DNA from: JAPPHA01 sp963662705
GTDB taxonomy: Bacteria; Pseudomonadota; Alphaproteobacteria; Rhodobacterales; Rhodobacteraceae
NCBI GenBank assembly: GCA_963662705.2
Contig: OY759767.1
Span: forward strand, 4,278,001-4,342,000
Direction of reading: 5' to 3'
DNA: 64,000 bases
Made by a program: the position numbers and the translations under genes. The notes under the pieces were generated by a model that was given only the letters and a program-made list of their open reading frames with translations, was not told the origin of the DNA and searched no databases. How positions within the stretch are numbered: position 1 is the stretch's first letter; each line of letters starts with the position of its first letter. Of the stretch, positions 16,562 through 25,842 are shown one piece after another.

Positions 16562-16977
16562 TTCTGGTAGACACCAATGTGGTGTCGGAACCATTGCGCA
16601 AGGTTGCGGAACTGCGCGTCGCCGACTGGCTCGACGCACAGGCGCTGGAGACGCTGTACCTATCCGCCGTCACCGTTGGCGAACTGCGTTTCGGTGTTCG
16701 TACACTGACCAACTGGCGCCGTCGCAACCGACTGCACGAGGATCTGAAGTGGCAGGTATTGCCGATGTTCGCTGGGCGGGTGTTGGCATTCGATCTGGCG
16801 GCTTCGCAAGCCTATGCCGAGCTGATGGCGAAAGCGCGTTCCGCTGGTCGGTCAATCCCGGCGGCCGACAGCTAAATCGCGGCGACTGCGGCGGCAAACG
16901 CGATGATAGTCGTGACAGGGGACACGGCTCCATTCGAAGCGGCCGGACTGAAGACGGTTGATCCTTGGGCGATGTAA
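16558..16977 (+). pseudogene. fitB: FitB-type PIN toxin with nonsense codon
   Basis: The frame starts MILVDTNVVSEPLRKV, has VGELRFGVRTL, then reads AADS followed by TAA (16873-16875), where the family has a tyrosine codon, and continues in frame with IAATAAANAMIVVTGDT, APFEAAGLKTVDPWAM to TAA 16977. The nonsense codon removes the last 34 residues, including the fourth acidic region of the PIN fold. The antitoxin is intact. The 3' end of this gene is duplicated at 19376. Confidence 0.82.
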
Positions 16978-17115
16978 TGGATGCTCGCCATGATCGGTGC
17001 GCGCGAAATCGTTGGTGAGGAAACTCATTTCATGACGCGCCTGGTCTTGCGCCGGCCCGTCTCCCGGGGCGTCTCGGCAGGAGCGGGAACGATGTCGCCA
17101 TCGGCACGGAACCCG
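16923..17115 (+). repeat. 193-bp direct repeat, copy 1
   Basis: It differs from 19376-19568 at about 11 of 193 positions. It carries the 3' end of the FitB-type toxin gene and the bases just after it. Confidence 0.85.
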
Positions 17116-17282
17116 GGTGCATCCCAGATTGTTTGTTGATGTGATTCTGCGGGATTTGGGGGTTGGTAAGTGAACCATCAGGTAGATTATCGGCCTCTTG
17201 TTGAAATCGGTCCAGAAGCTGAAAATCAAGGCTTCGAAGCCAAATTTTTCCCTACATCCTTCCTTGTGAACCGATGCGGATT

Positions 17283-17528
17283 TCATGCGTCGGAAGACAA
17301 ATTTAGGGGTCTCCGCCTGTACAAACAAATTGGGATGCACCCACGGAACCCGAACCTATTGACACGCATATCTCTGAGCCAGCCATCATCGGTTTTCCAT
17401 ATTTTGATCAGATCGACCGGATTGTCTTTGTTTGAATGGCTTCCGCAATCGAGCATTTTGCTATTGCCGTTTCTGTCCGCCGCCAGAGCACAACTGCCGT
17501 TTGCCACGTCAAAAGTTACTATCTTCAT
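17283..17528 (-). pseudogene. N-terminal fragment of a metallo-beta-lactamase-fold protein
   Basis: The frame starts MKIVTFDVANGSCALAADR and NGNSKMLDCGSHSNKDNP, resembling the N-terminus of ComEC-like metallo-beta-lactamase-fold proteins found in defence islands. After GWL the resemblance ends and the frame closes at 81 residues, without the HxHxDH metal site. It is a truncated remnant. The flanks 17116-17282 and 17529-17713 hold nothing identifiable. Confidence 0.4.
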
Positions 17529-17713
17529 TGGAGTGCGCCCATTTGATTAGACCGTTTAGCTTGCAATTTTTGATCCATCCGGGGCGTCGATCTCTTCGTT
17601 CCTGTTCAGGCTCAGATTTCCGAGCACCGAGTTCAGGCGCGTGGCGTTGCAAATGTCTTCAATGAAGGGTGGCAAGACGGTGCTCTATGCGGCACTGGCG
17701 GGGGAGTGAGGAT

Positions 17714-18346
17714 TTACCGGGTAATATTCCCGGCCCCCGAAAGCGGCGGTGGATCGTAGGCTGGCGGACGGCGGATTACCCTACCGTTGGAAATCACTTG
17801 CTCGGGCAATAACGAACGCCGGATCCGGCCCACTGTCATCGAGAACAGGGCTTCTGAATTCAAGCTCATGCGCCTAGGTGGCGCGACAATATCAATTTTT
17901 CGGATTTGTCCTGTGGTTTCCTCGCGTGTGTGCCTGACAGCTGCATTGAGGTCGGTATCCGCAGAGACAACCAATGCCCGATCGAAACGACCTTTCAGAG
18001 CGTCGGCCATGAGATGGACGCCGATATTCACGTCCGTTTCCTTTTCCTCATGGGTAGTGTACGGAAGCTGGCACCGGCGGCACCGGACGGGTTTGCTCTT
18101 GAATTTTCCCTCGACAAACTGAACGTTGCGCGCTTTCAGGGCCGCAACATACGTCTGGTGGCGGCGGTAGCTGTCTTCCCTCCATGGCGCGTATGCCGAG
18201 AAATACTTCACGCAAGTCACGACCTCGCCTGGCCGCACAAGGGTCTCGGACAGTTTCCACAGATCGAGCCACTTCAGATGATTTTCATTCAACGCGTCAA
18301 CAGCGTGATAAAGGTTGAACCCATCAATGTAGACTGAAACGTCGTC
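17714..18346 (-). CDS. NYN-domain (PIN-like) nuclease, start unclear
   Basis: The translation shows VYIDGFNLYHAVDAL near the N-terminus, with the first catalytic aspartate, then KETDVNIGVHLMADAL and ALVVSADTDLNAAVR, the acidic motifs of NYN ribonucleases. A CRRC pair precedes the second motif. No in-frame ATG precedes VYIDG: the nearest ATG (18353-18351) is one base out of frame, and the first usable start, TTG 18292, would cut off the first motif. A one-base indel at the 5' end is therefore likely, or an unusual start is used. NYN proteins process or degrade RNA and are often found in islands. Confidence 0.7.
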   Translation of the reverse strand, partial: DDVSVYIDGFNLYHAVDALNENHLKWLDLWKLSETLVRPGEVVTCVKYFSAYAPWREDSYRRHQTYVAALKARNVQFVEGKFKSKPVRCRRCQLPYTTHEEKETDVNIGVHLMADALKGRFDRALVVSADTDLNAAVRHTREETTGQIRKIDIVAPPRRMSLNSEALFSMTVGRIRRSLLPEQVISNGRVIRRPPAYDPPPLSGAGNITR

Positions 18347-18365
18347 GCGGCATTGATTTTCCGGT

Positions 18366-18396
18366 CAATAAAAGAAAGCCGCCCTTGCGGGCGGCC
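18366..18396 (-). terminator. Rho-independent terminator on the minus strand
   Basis: GCCGCCC-loop-GGGCGGC (18378-18395) is followed on the minus strand by TTTCTTTT. It would end a minus-strand transcript from the right, but 18397-18790 contains no gene I can recognise. It lies directly upstream of the NYN gene. Confidence 0.65.
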
Positions 18397-18794
18397 TATC
18401 CGAAGGCGCGAACACCAACGGTTGGATGGTCCCCATATATTACGCCAAGTGGGTATTGTCAACCAGAAGAACGCTGTCCTCGACGTCGTAAAACGGCACA
18501 GGCAAGCCGGATAAGTGTGCGGACTATCGCCCGTGAGTGCGACGAGAGGCGAAGACAAGAGGCCCTGGATGTTGCCTAACCGGGCGTGGCTTGGCCAGAA
18601 GGCGAGAAACATGCGTTAGCGCAACATCATCCAACTGCATAGTGATACCCATGGCCCCGGGCCAAGCTACACGAGATTGACCTATACATTGCATCAAGCG
18701 CCATTTCTATTTTCACAAGATGGCCGGCTACGTGCTCGTATTTTTCGTGATCTCCGGATTGACAGGCTTGACCGAATATACTTGTCAACCGCCC

Positions 18795-18890
18795 TTAAAT
18801 CCCGATCCGCTCGATCTCGTCGAGCGAAGCCCGTTCCTCGCGCCGATCGTAGAACTTCTTGGTCTCCTGTCGCTGATTGACCTGGAGCCG
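18795..18890 (-). pseudogene. Integrase C-terminal relic
   Basis: The minus strand reads QETKKFYDRREERASLDEIERIGI then stop, the C-terminus of the same integrase family as at 12962, here with the catalytic tyrosine position kept. Only this tail is visible. Confidence 0.65.
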
Positions 18891-19156
18891 GAGCTGGTCG
18901 CGAAAACGCTGGCGTTATCGTAATAGTGGATGGTCCGCATTTCGTGCTGCAAGGACAGCCGCGAAACTACCCACGTCCTGCAGAGGCACCGAGCGGCGGC
19001 TCGACCGCGTGGATGCCTGATTGGGTGGTGATGCCGTAATCCCGAGTGATCTGAATGCAACCAAGCTATTTGCTCATCAAGAAAGTCAGCGACGGAGCTT
19101 GTGGGTAGGCCCATACGGGCCCCAACAAATGAATTCCGGCCGGAAGGAAACCAATC

Positions 19157-19300
19157 ATGATCAAATACAATTTGCTTCTCCTCGTCGCACTGTTGCTGGT
19201 TGCGTCGATTTCGAATGCTCAGGCGTGGGATTCAAACGTATTCAAGGCTCAAAGGACTCTTACCAACATTGGATATATTCCGGGCCCAATAGGGACGTAA
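19157..19300 (+). pseudogene. Small exported peptidoglycan-binding-like protein, truncated
   Basis: Behind GGAAGGAAACC, ATG 19157 starts a signal peptide (MIKYNLLLLVALLLVA...AQA) followed by VFKAQRTLTNIGYIPGPIGT and a stop. The mature part matches the beginning of a PG_binding_1 repeat (QxxLxxxGYxPGPxDG). The product is only 47 residues and ends where the domain should continue, close to the 193-bp repeat junction, so it is probably truncated. Confidence 0.5.
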
Positions 19301-19375
19301 CTCTCGCGATGTCAGAGGAAATCCACACATCATCCCTGAAAATCAGCATGGGAGACCTTTGCGGAGCCGTGGGGT

Positions 19376-19568
19376 CACGGCTCCTTTCGAAGCGGCCGGA
19401 CTGAAGACAGTCGATCGTTGGGCGATGTAATGGATGCTCGCCATGATCGGCGCGCGCGAAATCGTTGGCGAGGAAACTCATTTCATGACGCGCATGGTCT
19501 TGCTCCGGCCCGTCTCCCGGGGCGTCTCGGCAGGAGCGGGAACGATGTCGCCGTCCGCACGTAACCCG
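19376..19568 (+). repeat. 193-bp direct repeat, copy 2
   Basis: This copy holds only the tail of a second FitB-like toxin gene (APFEAAGLKTVDRWAM then stop) and its downstream flank. The toxin body is absent. The following 19569-20114 has no gene I can support. Confidence 0.85.
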
Positions 19569-20114
19569 AACCGTTCAACCACGCAACGATCGTCGTTCAG
19601 GCCCGTGCCGAAGAAATGAACCACAAAAGTCTCCGCCGTGGCGTCGGACGTTGCCATGGCTGTCGTTGTCTTGCCATCTCCTTCGTGCCGAGTCCGGAAA
19701 ATGACGGCGGGGCGGTGTGCAATGGACAACGCTACAGGTTCATTCCGAGGCGAGGCGCAAGCTTCCCCCGCAGGCGTTTCCCATCATGTAGGACAATCCG
19801 AGGTGCGGCGGCATTTCGAACGAGCGCCGACAGGGACATCCGCCGACGCACGGAAAGCTCCGCCGACACAGAAACGAGCATCAACCGCCCCATAAGGCAC
19901 CCGATGCCAGGTTGGTTCCACCGATCAGCAATCGCCACGGCAGGCCCGCCAGGCAATTCATACCGGTCGCGCCAAGTCACAAACGGGAATTTGGAGGATC
20001 AAGTGACACAAGATGTGTGAAGTGTCGACATCCATGCCTATGCTGGTGACTCAAAGGTGATCCCCATTGCCGCGACCCGCCTTTCCGGGTATATTTCCGG
20101 AAATCGTGGATGCC

Positions 20115-20399
20115 ATGGCCAACACCGATCCGTCACCCGTCACCCGGTGGCGCAAACACCGCCAGAGGCTGGGCTTTGTTCGTGTCGAGGTCCAGGTCCG
20201 GAAAGAAGACGCTGCGCTCGTGCGGGACGTCGCCAGTGCGCTAGTCGATCCCGAACGCGAGGCCGAGACGCGCACATTTCTGCGCGAGAGGATCGCCGCG
20301 CAGCGCTCCGGAGGGCTCAAGGCACTACTGGCCTCGGCGCCTCTCGACGGGATCGATCTCGAACGCCCTCACGATTTCGGGCGTGACACTGCCCCATGA
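20115..20399 (+). CDS. VapB/FitA-like antitoxin
   Basis: The 94-residue protein (MANTDPSPVTRWRKHRQRL) has the segment GFVRVEVQVRKEDAALVRDV followed by a C-terminal tail SLDGIDLERPHDFGR-like that is common in antitoxins encoded before PIN toxins. ATG 20115 is preferred to the upstream start at 20067 because homology starts here. It overlaps the toxin start by four bases. The pair appears intact. Confidence 0.8.
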   Translation: MANTDPSPVTRWRKHRQRLGFVRVEVQVRKEDAALVRDVASALVDPEREAETRTFLRERIAAQRSGGLKALLASAPLDGIDLERPHDFGRDTAP

Positions 20400-20809
20400 C
20401 ATTCCTGATCGACACGAACATCATTTCCGAAGTGCGTAAGGGTGACCGTTGCGATCCTGCCGTGTTATCGTGGTGGAACGGCGTCGGCGAGGACGATTTG
20501 TGGCTCAGCCCATTGGTGCTTGGCGAGATCCGCAAGGGCGTGGAGTTGGCGCGGCGCCGTGATCCCCAAAGGGCCGAAGCGCTCGAGGCGTGGCTCGCTG
20601 ACGTGATGTCGCACTTCGGCAATCGCATTCTTCCTGTCGATACGGCTGTTTCCGAGCAATGGGGCAGGATGAGCGCAGTCCGCCCGGTGCCGGTCATCGA
20701 TGCACTCCTGGCTGCCACGGCGAAGGCCAATGGCATGACCCTCGTAACGCGCAACGTGGGTGATGTGGCGGGCCTGGGCGTGGACGTACTGAACCCGTTC
20801 GGAGATTGA
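20396..20809 (+). CDS. vapC: VapC PIN-domain toxin
   Basis: The 137-residue PIN protein keeps LIDTNIISEVRKG, VLGEIRKGVELA, PVIDALLAATA and LVTRNVGDVAG, which supply the four acidic positions. ATG 20396 overlaps the antitoxin stop. With an intact antitoxin, this is one of two VapBC pairs of the island without visible damage. Confidence 0.92.
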   Translation: MTFLIDTNIISEVRKGDRCDPAVLSWWNGVGEDDLWLSPLVLGEIRKGVELARRRDPQRAEALEAWLADVMSHFGNRILPVDTAVSEQWGRMSAVRPVPVIDALLAATAKANGMTLVTRNVGDVAGLGVDVLNPFGD

Positions 20810-21489
20810 ACAAAGCCTGCTCTGATTGAGACAGGAATCGGAGATTGACGTGTTCGAACGCGATACACCTGCCCGCCACGCCTAGGCCAGGATCAACGCG
20901 CGCGGGGGCGAGCGCCAGAGATGGCGATCACCGATTGAAGCAATGCAGGTGTGCAAGGCATTCAATTGGAACGTCGCGGAAGAGGCCGACCGGTTCGCAC
21001 CCCGAAATCGTTACGTGGCGCCACCAGTTGTTCCCGCGATGGACTTTCAATTCCTGAATGTGATTCCCTTGCAGGGCCGATGGCACTGGCCGCCTTTGTC
21101 ACGATCCATGTCGGGGCAAATTCACATGTCCCTGGCCTCGTGGTCGGTACGCTCGTGCCGGTATTTCGGAGCGTTCGCACCTGGCCCGTCCCGCTCACCA
21201 TGCAGCTCTACGGCAGTATCATCCGATGGACGCTTTCCCTGGTCCAGATCCTGGACTTCGACTATGCCCTGCTACCGCTGATCGGACTTGACATAGGCCC
21301 GATGACTGCCGGAATTCTGGCCATGAGGGTTCCTGCGTTCCGCAGGGTAAAACTGACGTGCAGAAGCCGACACGCATCTGCATGATCCAATGCGTGAAGC
21401 CGCAGTTCTTCGACACTATTTTCAAATTAGCCCTGTTTCGAAAATAACCGAGCAACCTGTTTTCGTTTCGCAAACAAGAACGCCACACC
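20810..21489. other. Region without a supported gene
   Basis: A forward frame at 20951-21385 has hydrophobic stretches (VGANSHVPGLVVGTLVPVF) but also arginine-rich, shadow-like parts, no ribosome-binding site and no family I recognise. I regard it as possible relic sequence. Confidence 0.35.
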
Positions 21490-22671
21490 ATGCCCGGATC
21501 CAAAATGAATCGCCTTCCTCATGGCCGTACGATCAGTTGTGCTGGCGGTTACCGGGCGTTTCTCCCGGCTCCACATCCGCCGCCCATCCGATGGAATGGC
21601 GAGATTGCCGCAGCCCTGTCGCATGCGGACCTCGCGCTCGGACGCCTCGCAGGACAGGGTGGCCGGTTCCCCAACCCGCACATGTTCATCCGTTCCTTTG
21701 TCCGCCGGGAAGCGGTGTTATCGAGCCGGATCGAGGGCACCCGGACGACATTTTCGGAACTTCTCGCTGCCGAAGCCGGTCCCAGGGGCGTGGCTGACAG
21801 CGCCGACCTGCGCGAAGTGGCGAACTATGTGGCTGCGCTCGAGTATGGACTCGACCGGCTGGAAACACTGCCGCTTTCGCTGCGGTTGATCCGCGAGATA
21901 CACGAACGGCTCATGCGCGGCGTGGGGGGCGACGCAGCCACCCCGGGAGAGTTTCGTCGAAGCCAGAACTGGATTGGCCCGCCCGGCTGCACGTTGAACA
22001 ATGCGAGCCATGTTCCGCCACCGCCCGACGAACTGATGTCGTGTCTCGACGCCCTGGAACGGTTTCTTCACGACGACAACTTGCTGGTTCTTGTGCACGC
22101 GGCATTCGTGCATGCACAATTCGAGGCTATTCATCCTTTTCTCGATGGCAATGGCAGGGTTGGCAGGTTGTTGATCACGCTTCTGCTGGCCGAGTGCGGC
22201 GTTCTGCCCATGCCGCTGCTCTACCTGAGTGCGTATTTCGAGGAGACCCGCGAGGCCTACTATGCTCATCTGCTCGCGGTTACCGAGGCGGGAGCGTGGG
22301 AAGACTGGCTCGTCTACTTTCTGCGCGGTGTCCGGTCACAGGCGAACGATGCACTCGCGCGAATCGAGCACCTCGACGCCTTGTTCGATTCCTGGCGCGA
22401 TGATCTCGGCAAGGTTCTGTCTCCGCGACTGGAGGAGGTCCTGGGCTTTTTTGTCGAGAACCCATTCTGGACTGTAGGTGAAATCGGCAAGACCCCGGGC
22501 GTTGCCGATACCACCGCACGGCGTGCCGTGGAACGGCTCGAAGAGGCCGGTATCGTCTCGCTGTCGGAGGCGTCGAGACGTAATCGGGTTTACTGTGCAC
22601 GGGCTGTTCTCGCCGCACTTGATGCTCCGCTGCAACGGGAAGATTCGGAGGGTCGCGACGTTCATGCATGA
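21490..22671 (+). CDS. Fic family AMP-transferase
   Basis: The 393-residue protein has the Fic motif HPFLDGNGRVGR beginning near residue 215 and the N-terminal inhibitory helix motif SSRIEG near residues 78-83, so it is a class II Fic that is autoinhibited in cis. The C-terminal part (VADTTARRAVERLEEAGIV) is a winged-helix-like domain. Fic enzymes attach AMP or related groups to target proteins such as DNA gyrase or to themselves. It stands alone among TA loci, and no separate FicA-like antitoxin is seen, as expected for class II. It appears intact. Confidence 0.93.
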   Translation: MPGSKMNRLPHGRTISCAGGYRAFLPAPHPPPIRWNGEIAAALSHADLALGRLAGQGGRFPNPHMFIRSFVRREAVLSSRIEGTRTTFSELLAAEAGPRGVADSADLREVANYVAALEYGLDRLETLPLSLRLIREIHERLMRGVGGDAATPGEFRRSQNWIGPPGCTLNNASHVPPPPDELMSCLDALERFLHDDNLLVLVHAAFVHAQFEAIHPFLDGNGRVGRLLITLLLAECGVLPMPLLYLSAYFEETREAYYAHLLAVTEAGAWEDWLVYFLRGVRSQANDALARIEHLDALFDSWRDDLGKVLSPRLEEVLGFFVENPFWTVGEIGKTPGVADTTARRAVERLEEAGIVSLSEASRRNRVYCARAVLAALDAPLQREDSEGRDVHA

Positions 22672-23239
22672 CTCCGGGGGGGCTTCGAAGTCAGGAGATA
22701 TCGGTAATCTGAATGTGGGAGCCGGAGCGGGGTAAGAGGATCAGCCCTTGCGGCGGTCTACCGTTCCACTCAACCATACGACCCCACCTCCCAACGGATG
22801 CAGGTTGGTTTGTATCGCCAGTCTCCGCCTCTGCAACAACACGTCTCGATGCAACAGGATCGAACCCGTTGGAGGACATGCGCTACCATTCGGGCGTAAA
22901 TTTCTGATAGGCCGCGACCAGCACATCTCGCCACGGTTGCGCCTAAAGATTTTGACAAGCGATGTTCCGTGAGGTGGTCGGTCATGCGGATGGTGTTCGT
23001 TTTGTCAAAGGGTAACGACATCGACGGTCTATTGGTGAATGTGAAGTTATGTCTGGCCAAATGTGGCTGAGTTCGGCGGACCGCTCACTGCCGTTATCCG
23101 TCGAACGAACGAATACGCCGGGACCAAATCCGAAGCGATGGGGCTCATCCCACGTCGTTCCGGCCGGCAGTCCGGTAGGGACAGTTTTCTGTGTCGGGTT
23201 CCGGCTTGTTGTGTTACACTCGGAATGAGGAGATCTGGA
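22672..23239. other. Region without a supported gene
   Basis: No frame with family resemblance was found on either strand. Only the last 20 bases (AATGAGGAGATCTGGA) are clearly functional, as the ribosome-binding region of the next gene. Confidence 0.4.
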
Positions 23240-23626
23240 ATGCAGCAGACCACGGAGCGCCGCTGGCACGAGGTCTGGAGGGAGCAGTGTGAGGCGGCCG
23301 AATCCATCCGGCTCCGATACGGCATCGCATCGGCCTTCGACTATGTGGTGGGCGAGAAGCTGCTCACCTTCGCGGAGGCGGCGGGGGAGCACCCCGAGTT
23401 CGCACGGGCATTGCCACAGTTCGTCTCGGAGATCAGACGCATGTTTACCGTCGAGGAGATCGACGAGCACCTGGCGCGGGTCGAGAATGCGCGGCTTCAG
23501 CGGGTAATGGACACGATGGACGTCTACGATCCGGAGTTGGACGACCTTGCTGCCTCGGATGCCGAGGCGCGGCGCTTCGAGTTCGTCAAGGAACTGCTCA
23601 CCGCTCCTGCGCTCGGGACGTCTTGA
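23240..23626 (+). CDS. Hypothetical protein, helical
   Basis: The 128-residue protein starts MQQTTERRWHEVWREQCEAA behind a good AGGAG site. It is highly charged, predicted mostly helical, and contains SAFDYVVGEKLLTFAEAAGE and FTVEEIDEHLARVENARLQR. I recognise the general type from island-borne alphaproteobacterial genes but know no function. Codon use is like its neighbours, and the frame is intact. It is followed by a helicase relic. Confidence 0.65.
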   Translation: MQQTTERRWHEVWREQCEAAESIRLRYGIASAFDYVVGEKLLTFAEAAGEHPEFARALPQFVSEIRRMFTVEEIDEHLARVENARLQRVMDTMDVYDPELDDLAASDAEARRFEFVKELLTAPALGTS

Positions 23627-23679
23627 ATCCGGGCTCCGGCCGGCCGTCGAGATCGCCGGGCCCGCAGATCCTGGCCAGG

Positions 23680-23815
23680 CCGGACGAGCGCGTCACCTTC
23701 CACAGTCCGGAGAACGGTGTCTGCGTGCTGAGGATCCCTGCGCGGCCATCGCGAACTGGTCACCGTGGTCGGGTACGCCTCGGCTTTGCAGGGCGCCAAA
23801 CACAGATCTTGTTCC
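23680..23815 (+). pseudogene. RecD2-like helicase N-terminal relic
   Basis: The frame reads ERVTFHSPENGVCVLRIPAR, then after a frame change RELVTVVGYASALQGA. This matches the N-terminus of RecD2-type SF1B helicases (FHNEETGFCVLRV, then VTVVG). Nothing of the motor domains remains. The stretch to 24189 shows no supported gene. Confidence 0.5.
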
Positions 23816-24189
23816 AACACCATATTCATCCGCGTGCGGGCCGGAATTCGAAACCTTGGCGATGAATTCAAATCCCGCTCGAGCATGCGCTCGATCACGG
23901 TTTGCGCGGCATCACCGACGTCATGGATGAGCGCTCGGGACGCCGATCCGGGACCAAGGGCCGCGATCGTCAACCGTGCGGTCTATGACAGCATTGTGAC
24001 TCGTGCGGTTTCCACGAAACCCTTTCCGGCCGTCGAAATGGTTTGGACGCCTTTTTTTGCACCTGTCTGCGCGGCGAGGAATACCATGCGGCGTTCGGGG
24101 AAGTAATCGACACGGCCAAAAGGGGAAAGCCGTCGCCGCCACATTGGCGCATCTAGGCATCATCGCATCAAAGCGGTAGTTCCTCCGCC

Positions 24190-24417
24190 ATGAGGACGAC
24201 GATGAACATCGACGATGAGATTCTCGAAGCGGCCAAGTCGATCGCGGGAGAGCGAAACGTCTCGGTAGGCGCGGTGCTTTCCGAGTTGGCGCGGCGCGGA
24301 TTGCGGCCGGCAGGTCCGGTCGGATGCAAGCGCGGGGGATTCCCGGTGTTCGAAGTCTCTCCCGACAGCACCATCCTTACCCTCGAGCGCGTCAAGCGGC
24401 GCGAAGACGGGCTTTGA
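24190..24417 (+). CDS. vapB: VapB-type CopG/RHH antitoxin
   Basis: The 75-residue protein starts MRTTMNIDDEILEAAKSIAG, a typical ribbon-helix-helix, and ends with the toxin-binding tail PVFEVSPDSTILTLERVKR. Its TGA overlaps the TTG start of the toxin gene. It appears intact. Confidence 0.88.
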   Translation: MRTTMNIDDEILEAAKSIAGERNVSVGAVLSELARRGLRPAGPVGCKRGGFPVFEVSPDSTILTLERVKRREDGL

Positions 24418-24857
24418 CCTTCCTGCTCGATCCCAATCTGCTGCTTGCTCTGGCATGGCCATTGCACATCCATCACGACCCTGCTCACTCATGGTTCGAT
24501 CGGGAAGCCTTGCCGGGCTGGGCGACCTGCCCGTTGACCCAACTCGGGTTTGTCAGGCTGTCTTCCGATCCCGCGTTCACTTCCGATGCGGTTTCGCCGA
24601 CCGAGGCACTCACCCTGCTGCAGGACATCACCGCCATGGACGGCCACGAGTTCTGGTCAAATAACGTCGATTGCGTGTCGGCGGCGTTTGCCAACGTCAT
24701 GCAGATCACCGGGCATCGTCTGGTGACCGGCGCCTACCTCTTGTCGCTTGCACGGAAACGATCGGGATGCCTGGCGACACTGGATCGCCGAATGAGCCGG
24801 CTCCTGCCCCGAAGCGATCGACCGAACCCGCACCTCCGGATCGTCGAAGCCCGCTGA
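24414..24857 (+). CDS. vapC: VapC-type PIN toxin (Mtu_PIN subfamily)
   Basis: The 147-residue protein starts at TTG 24414 (MTFLLDPNLLLALAWPLHIH) and has the subfamily hallmark WATCPLTQLGFVRLSS and late segments DAYLLSLA-like and CLATLDRRM. The first acidic motif reads LLDPN rather than the usual LLDVN, with the aspartate retained. It pairs with the overlapping antitoxin gene. No damage is visible. Confidence 0.85.
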   Translation: MTFLLDPNLLLALAWPLHIHHDPAHSWFDREALPGWATCPLTQLGFVRLSSDPAFTSDAVSPTEALTLLQDITAMDGHEFWSNNVDCVSAAFANVMQITGHRLVTGAYLLSLARKRSGCLATLDRRMSRLLPRSDRPNPHLRIVEAR

Positions 24858-25026
24858 GTCGGCAATGCCGCGCTTGCCATCAAGTGCTGCCTTGCGATCC
24901 GGCGTTGGGTCGAGTTCCTCAACAGGAAAGCAAAGGTGGCCGAGGCCGCCTGATACGACGAATCCGGGATGCATCGCTTTGAGGATTCGCGTTTGACAAA
25001 CGGAACACCGTGATCTAGCGTTCTGA

Positions 25027-25044
25027 AATCTGAAATTTCAGATT
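25027..25044. promoter_or_regulatory. 18-bp palindrome before the second transport operon
   Basis: AATCTGAAATTTCAGATT is perfectly symmetric and ends 9 bases before the ATG at 25054. It is AT-rich in a GC-rich region. It is a good operator candidate for a regulator of the operon, such as the GntR protein at 30075. The rest of 24858-25026 holds nothing identified. Confidence 0.6.
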
Positions 25045-25053
25045 GATGTCCTA

Positions 25054-25842
25054 ATGAGAAGATCCGCGAACATAGCGGTTTCGGGACTGTCAAAGCATTT
25101 CCGTCGCGGCAAAGACACATTCGTGGCGCTCGACAACGTGAACCTGACCATCGACGAAAACGAGTTCGTCGCGGTCGTGGGGACCTCCGGTTGCGGAAAG
25201 ACGACGCTCCTCAACATTATCTCGGGACTCAGCTCGCCAACCTCAGGGCAGGTGTACGTCAACGGTGAAATCGTCAACGGTCCGGGAAGGGAACGCGGCG
25301 TGGTGTTCCAGCAGGACGCGCTCTTCATGTGGCGGAACGTACGGCGAAACGTCGAATACGGTCTCGAGGTCCAGGGAATTCCAAGGAATGAACGCAAGGA
25401 CATCGCCCTCAGGTGGCTGCGTCTTGTCGGACTGGAAGCATTTGCCGATTTCTGGCCGAAGGAGTTGTCGGGGGGAATGAAGAAACGGTGCCAGGTCGCG
25501 GTCGTGCTGGCGAACGAACCCCGAGTCCTCTTCATGGATGAACCCTACGGTGCCCTGGACTATTCGACAAAGTGCGAGCTGCAGCATGAACTGCTGCGGG
25601 TCCTGTCGGAGCAGCCGAAGACGGTTTTTTTCGTCACCCACGACATCGAGGAGGCGGTGTTTCTCTCCGACCGCGTCGTCGTCATGGCCAAGGGCACGAT
25701 TTCAAACATTCACGATATTCCCTTCGAAAGGCCGCGGACGCAAGAACACAGGTTCTCAAAGGAATTCAACGAACTGCGCCAGGTCATTTCCAATGAAATC
25801 GAGAACATTCCCGGCACGGCAAGGCCGGGACCGAAGCGATGA
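25054..25842 (+). CDS. ABC transporter ATPase, SsuB/TauB type
   Basis: The 262-residue protein has Walker A GTSGCGKTT near residue 43, the signature LSGGMKKR, Walker B VLFMDEPYGALD and the H-loop FFVTHDIEEA. It is the first gene of a nine-gene operon, and its stop overlaps the first permease by four bases. It drives an importer of the nitrate/sulfonate/pyrimidine-precursor class. Confidence 0.92.
   Translation: MRRSANIAVSGLSKHFRRGKDTFVALDNVNLTIDENEFVAVVGTSGCGKTTLLNIISGLSSPTSGQVYVNGEIVNGPGRERGVVFQQDALFMWRNVRRNVEYGLEVQGIPRNERKDIALRWLRLVGLEAFADFWPKELSGGMKKRCQVAVVLANEPRVLFMDEPYGALDYSTKCELQHELLRVLSEQPKTVFFVTHDIEEAVFLSDRVVVMAKGTISNIHDIPFERPRTQEHRFSKEFNELRQVISNEIENIPGTARPGPKR

Noticed and set aside
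20951..21385. Possible membrane protein of 144 codons
   Set aside because: Some hydrophobic stretches but no start signal, no family and uneven composition; kept only as an unassigned region.
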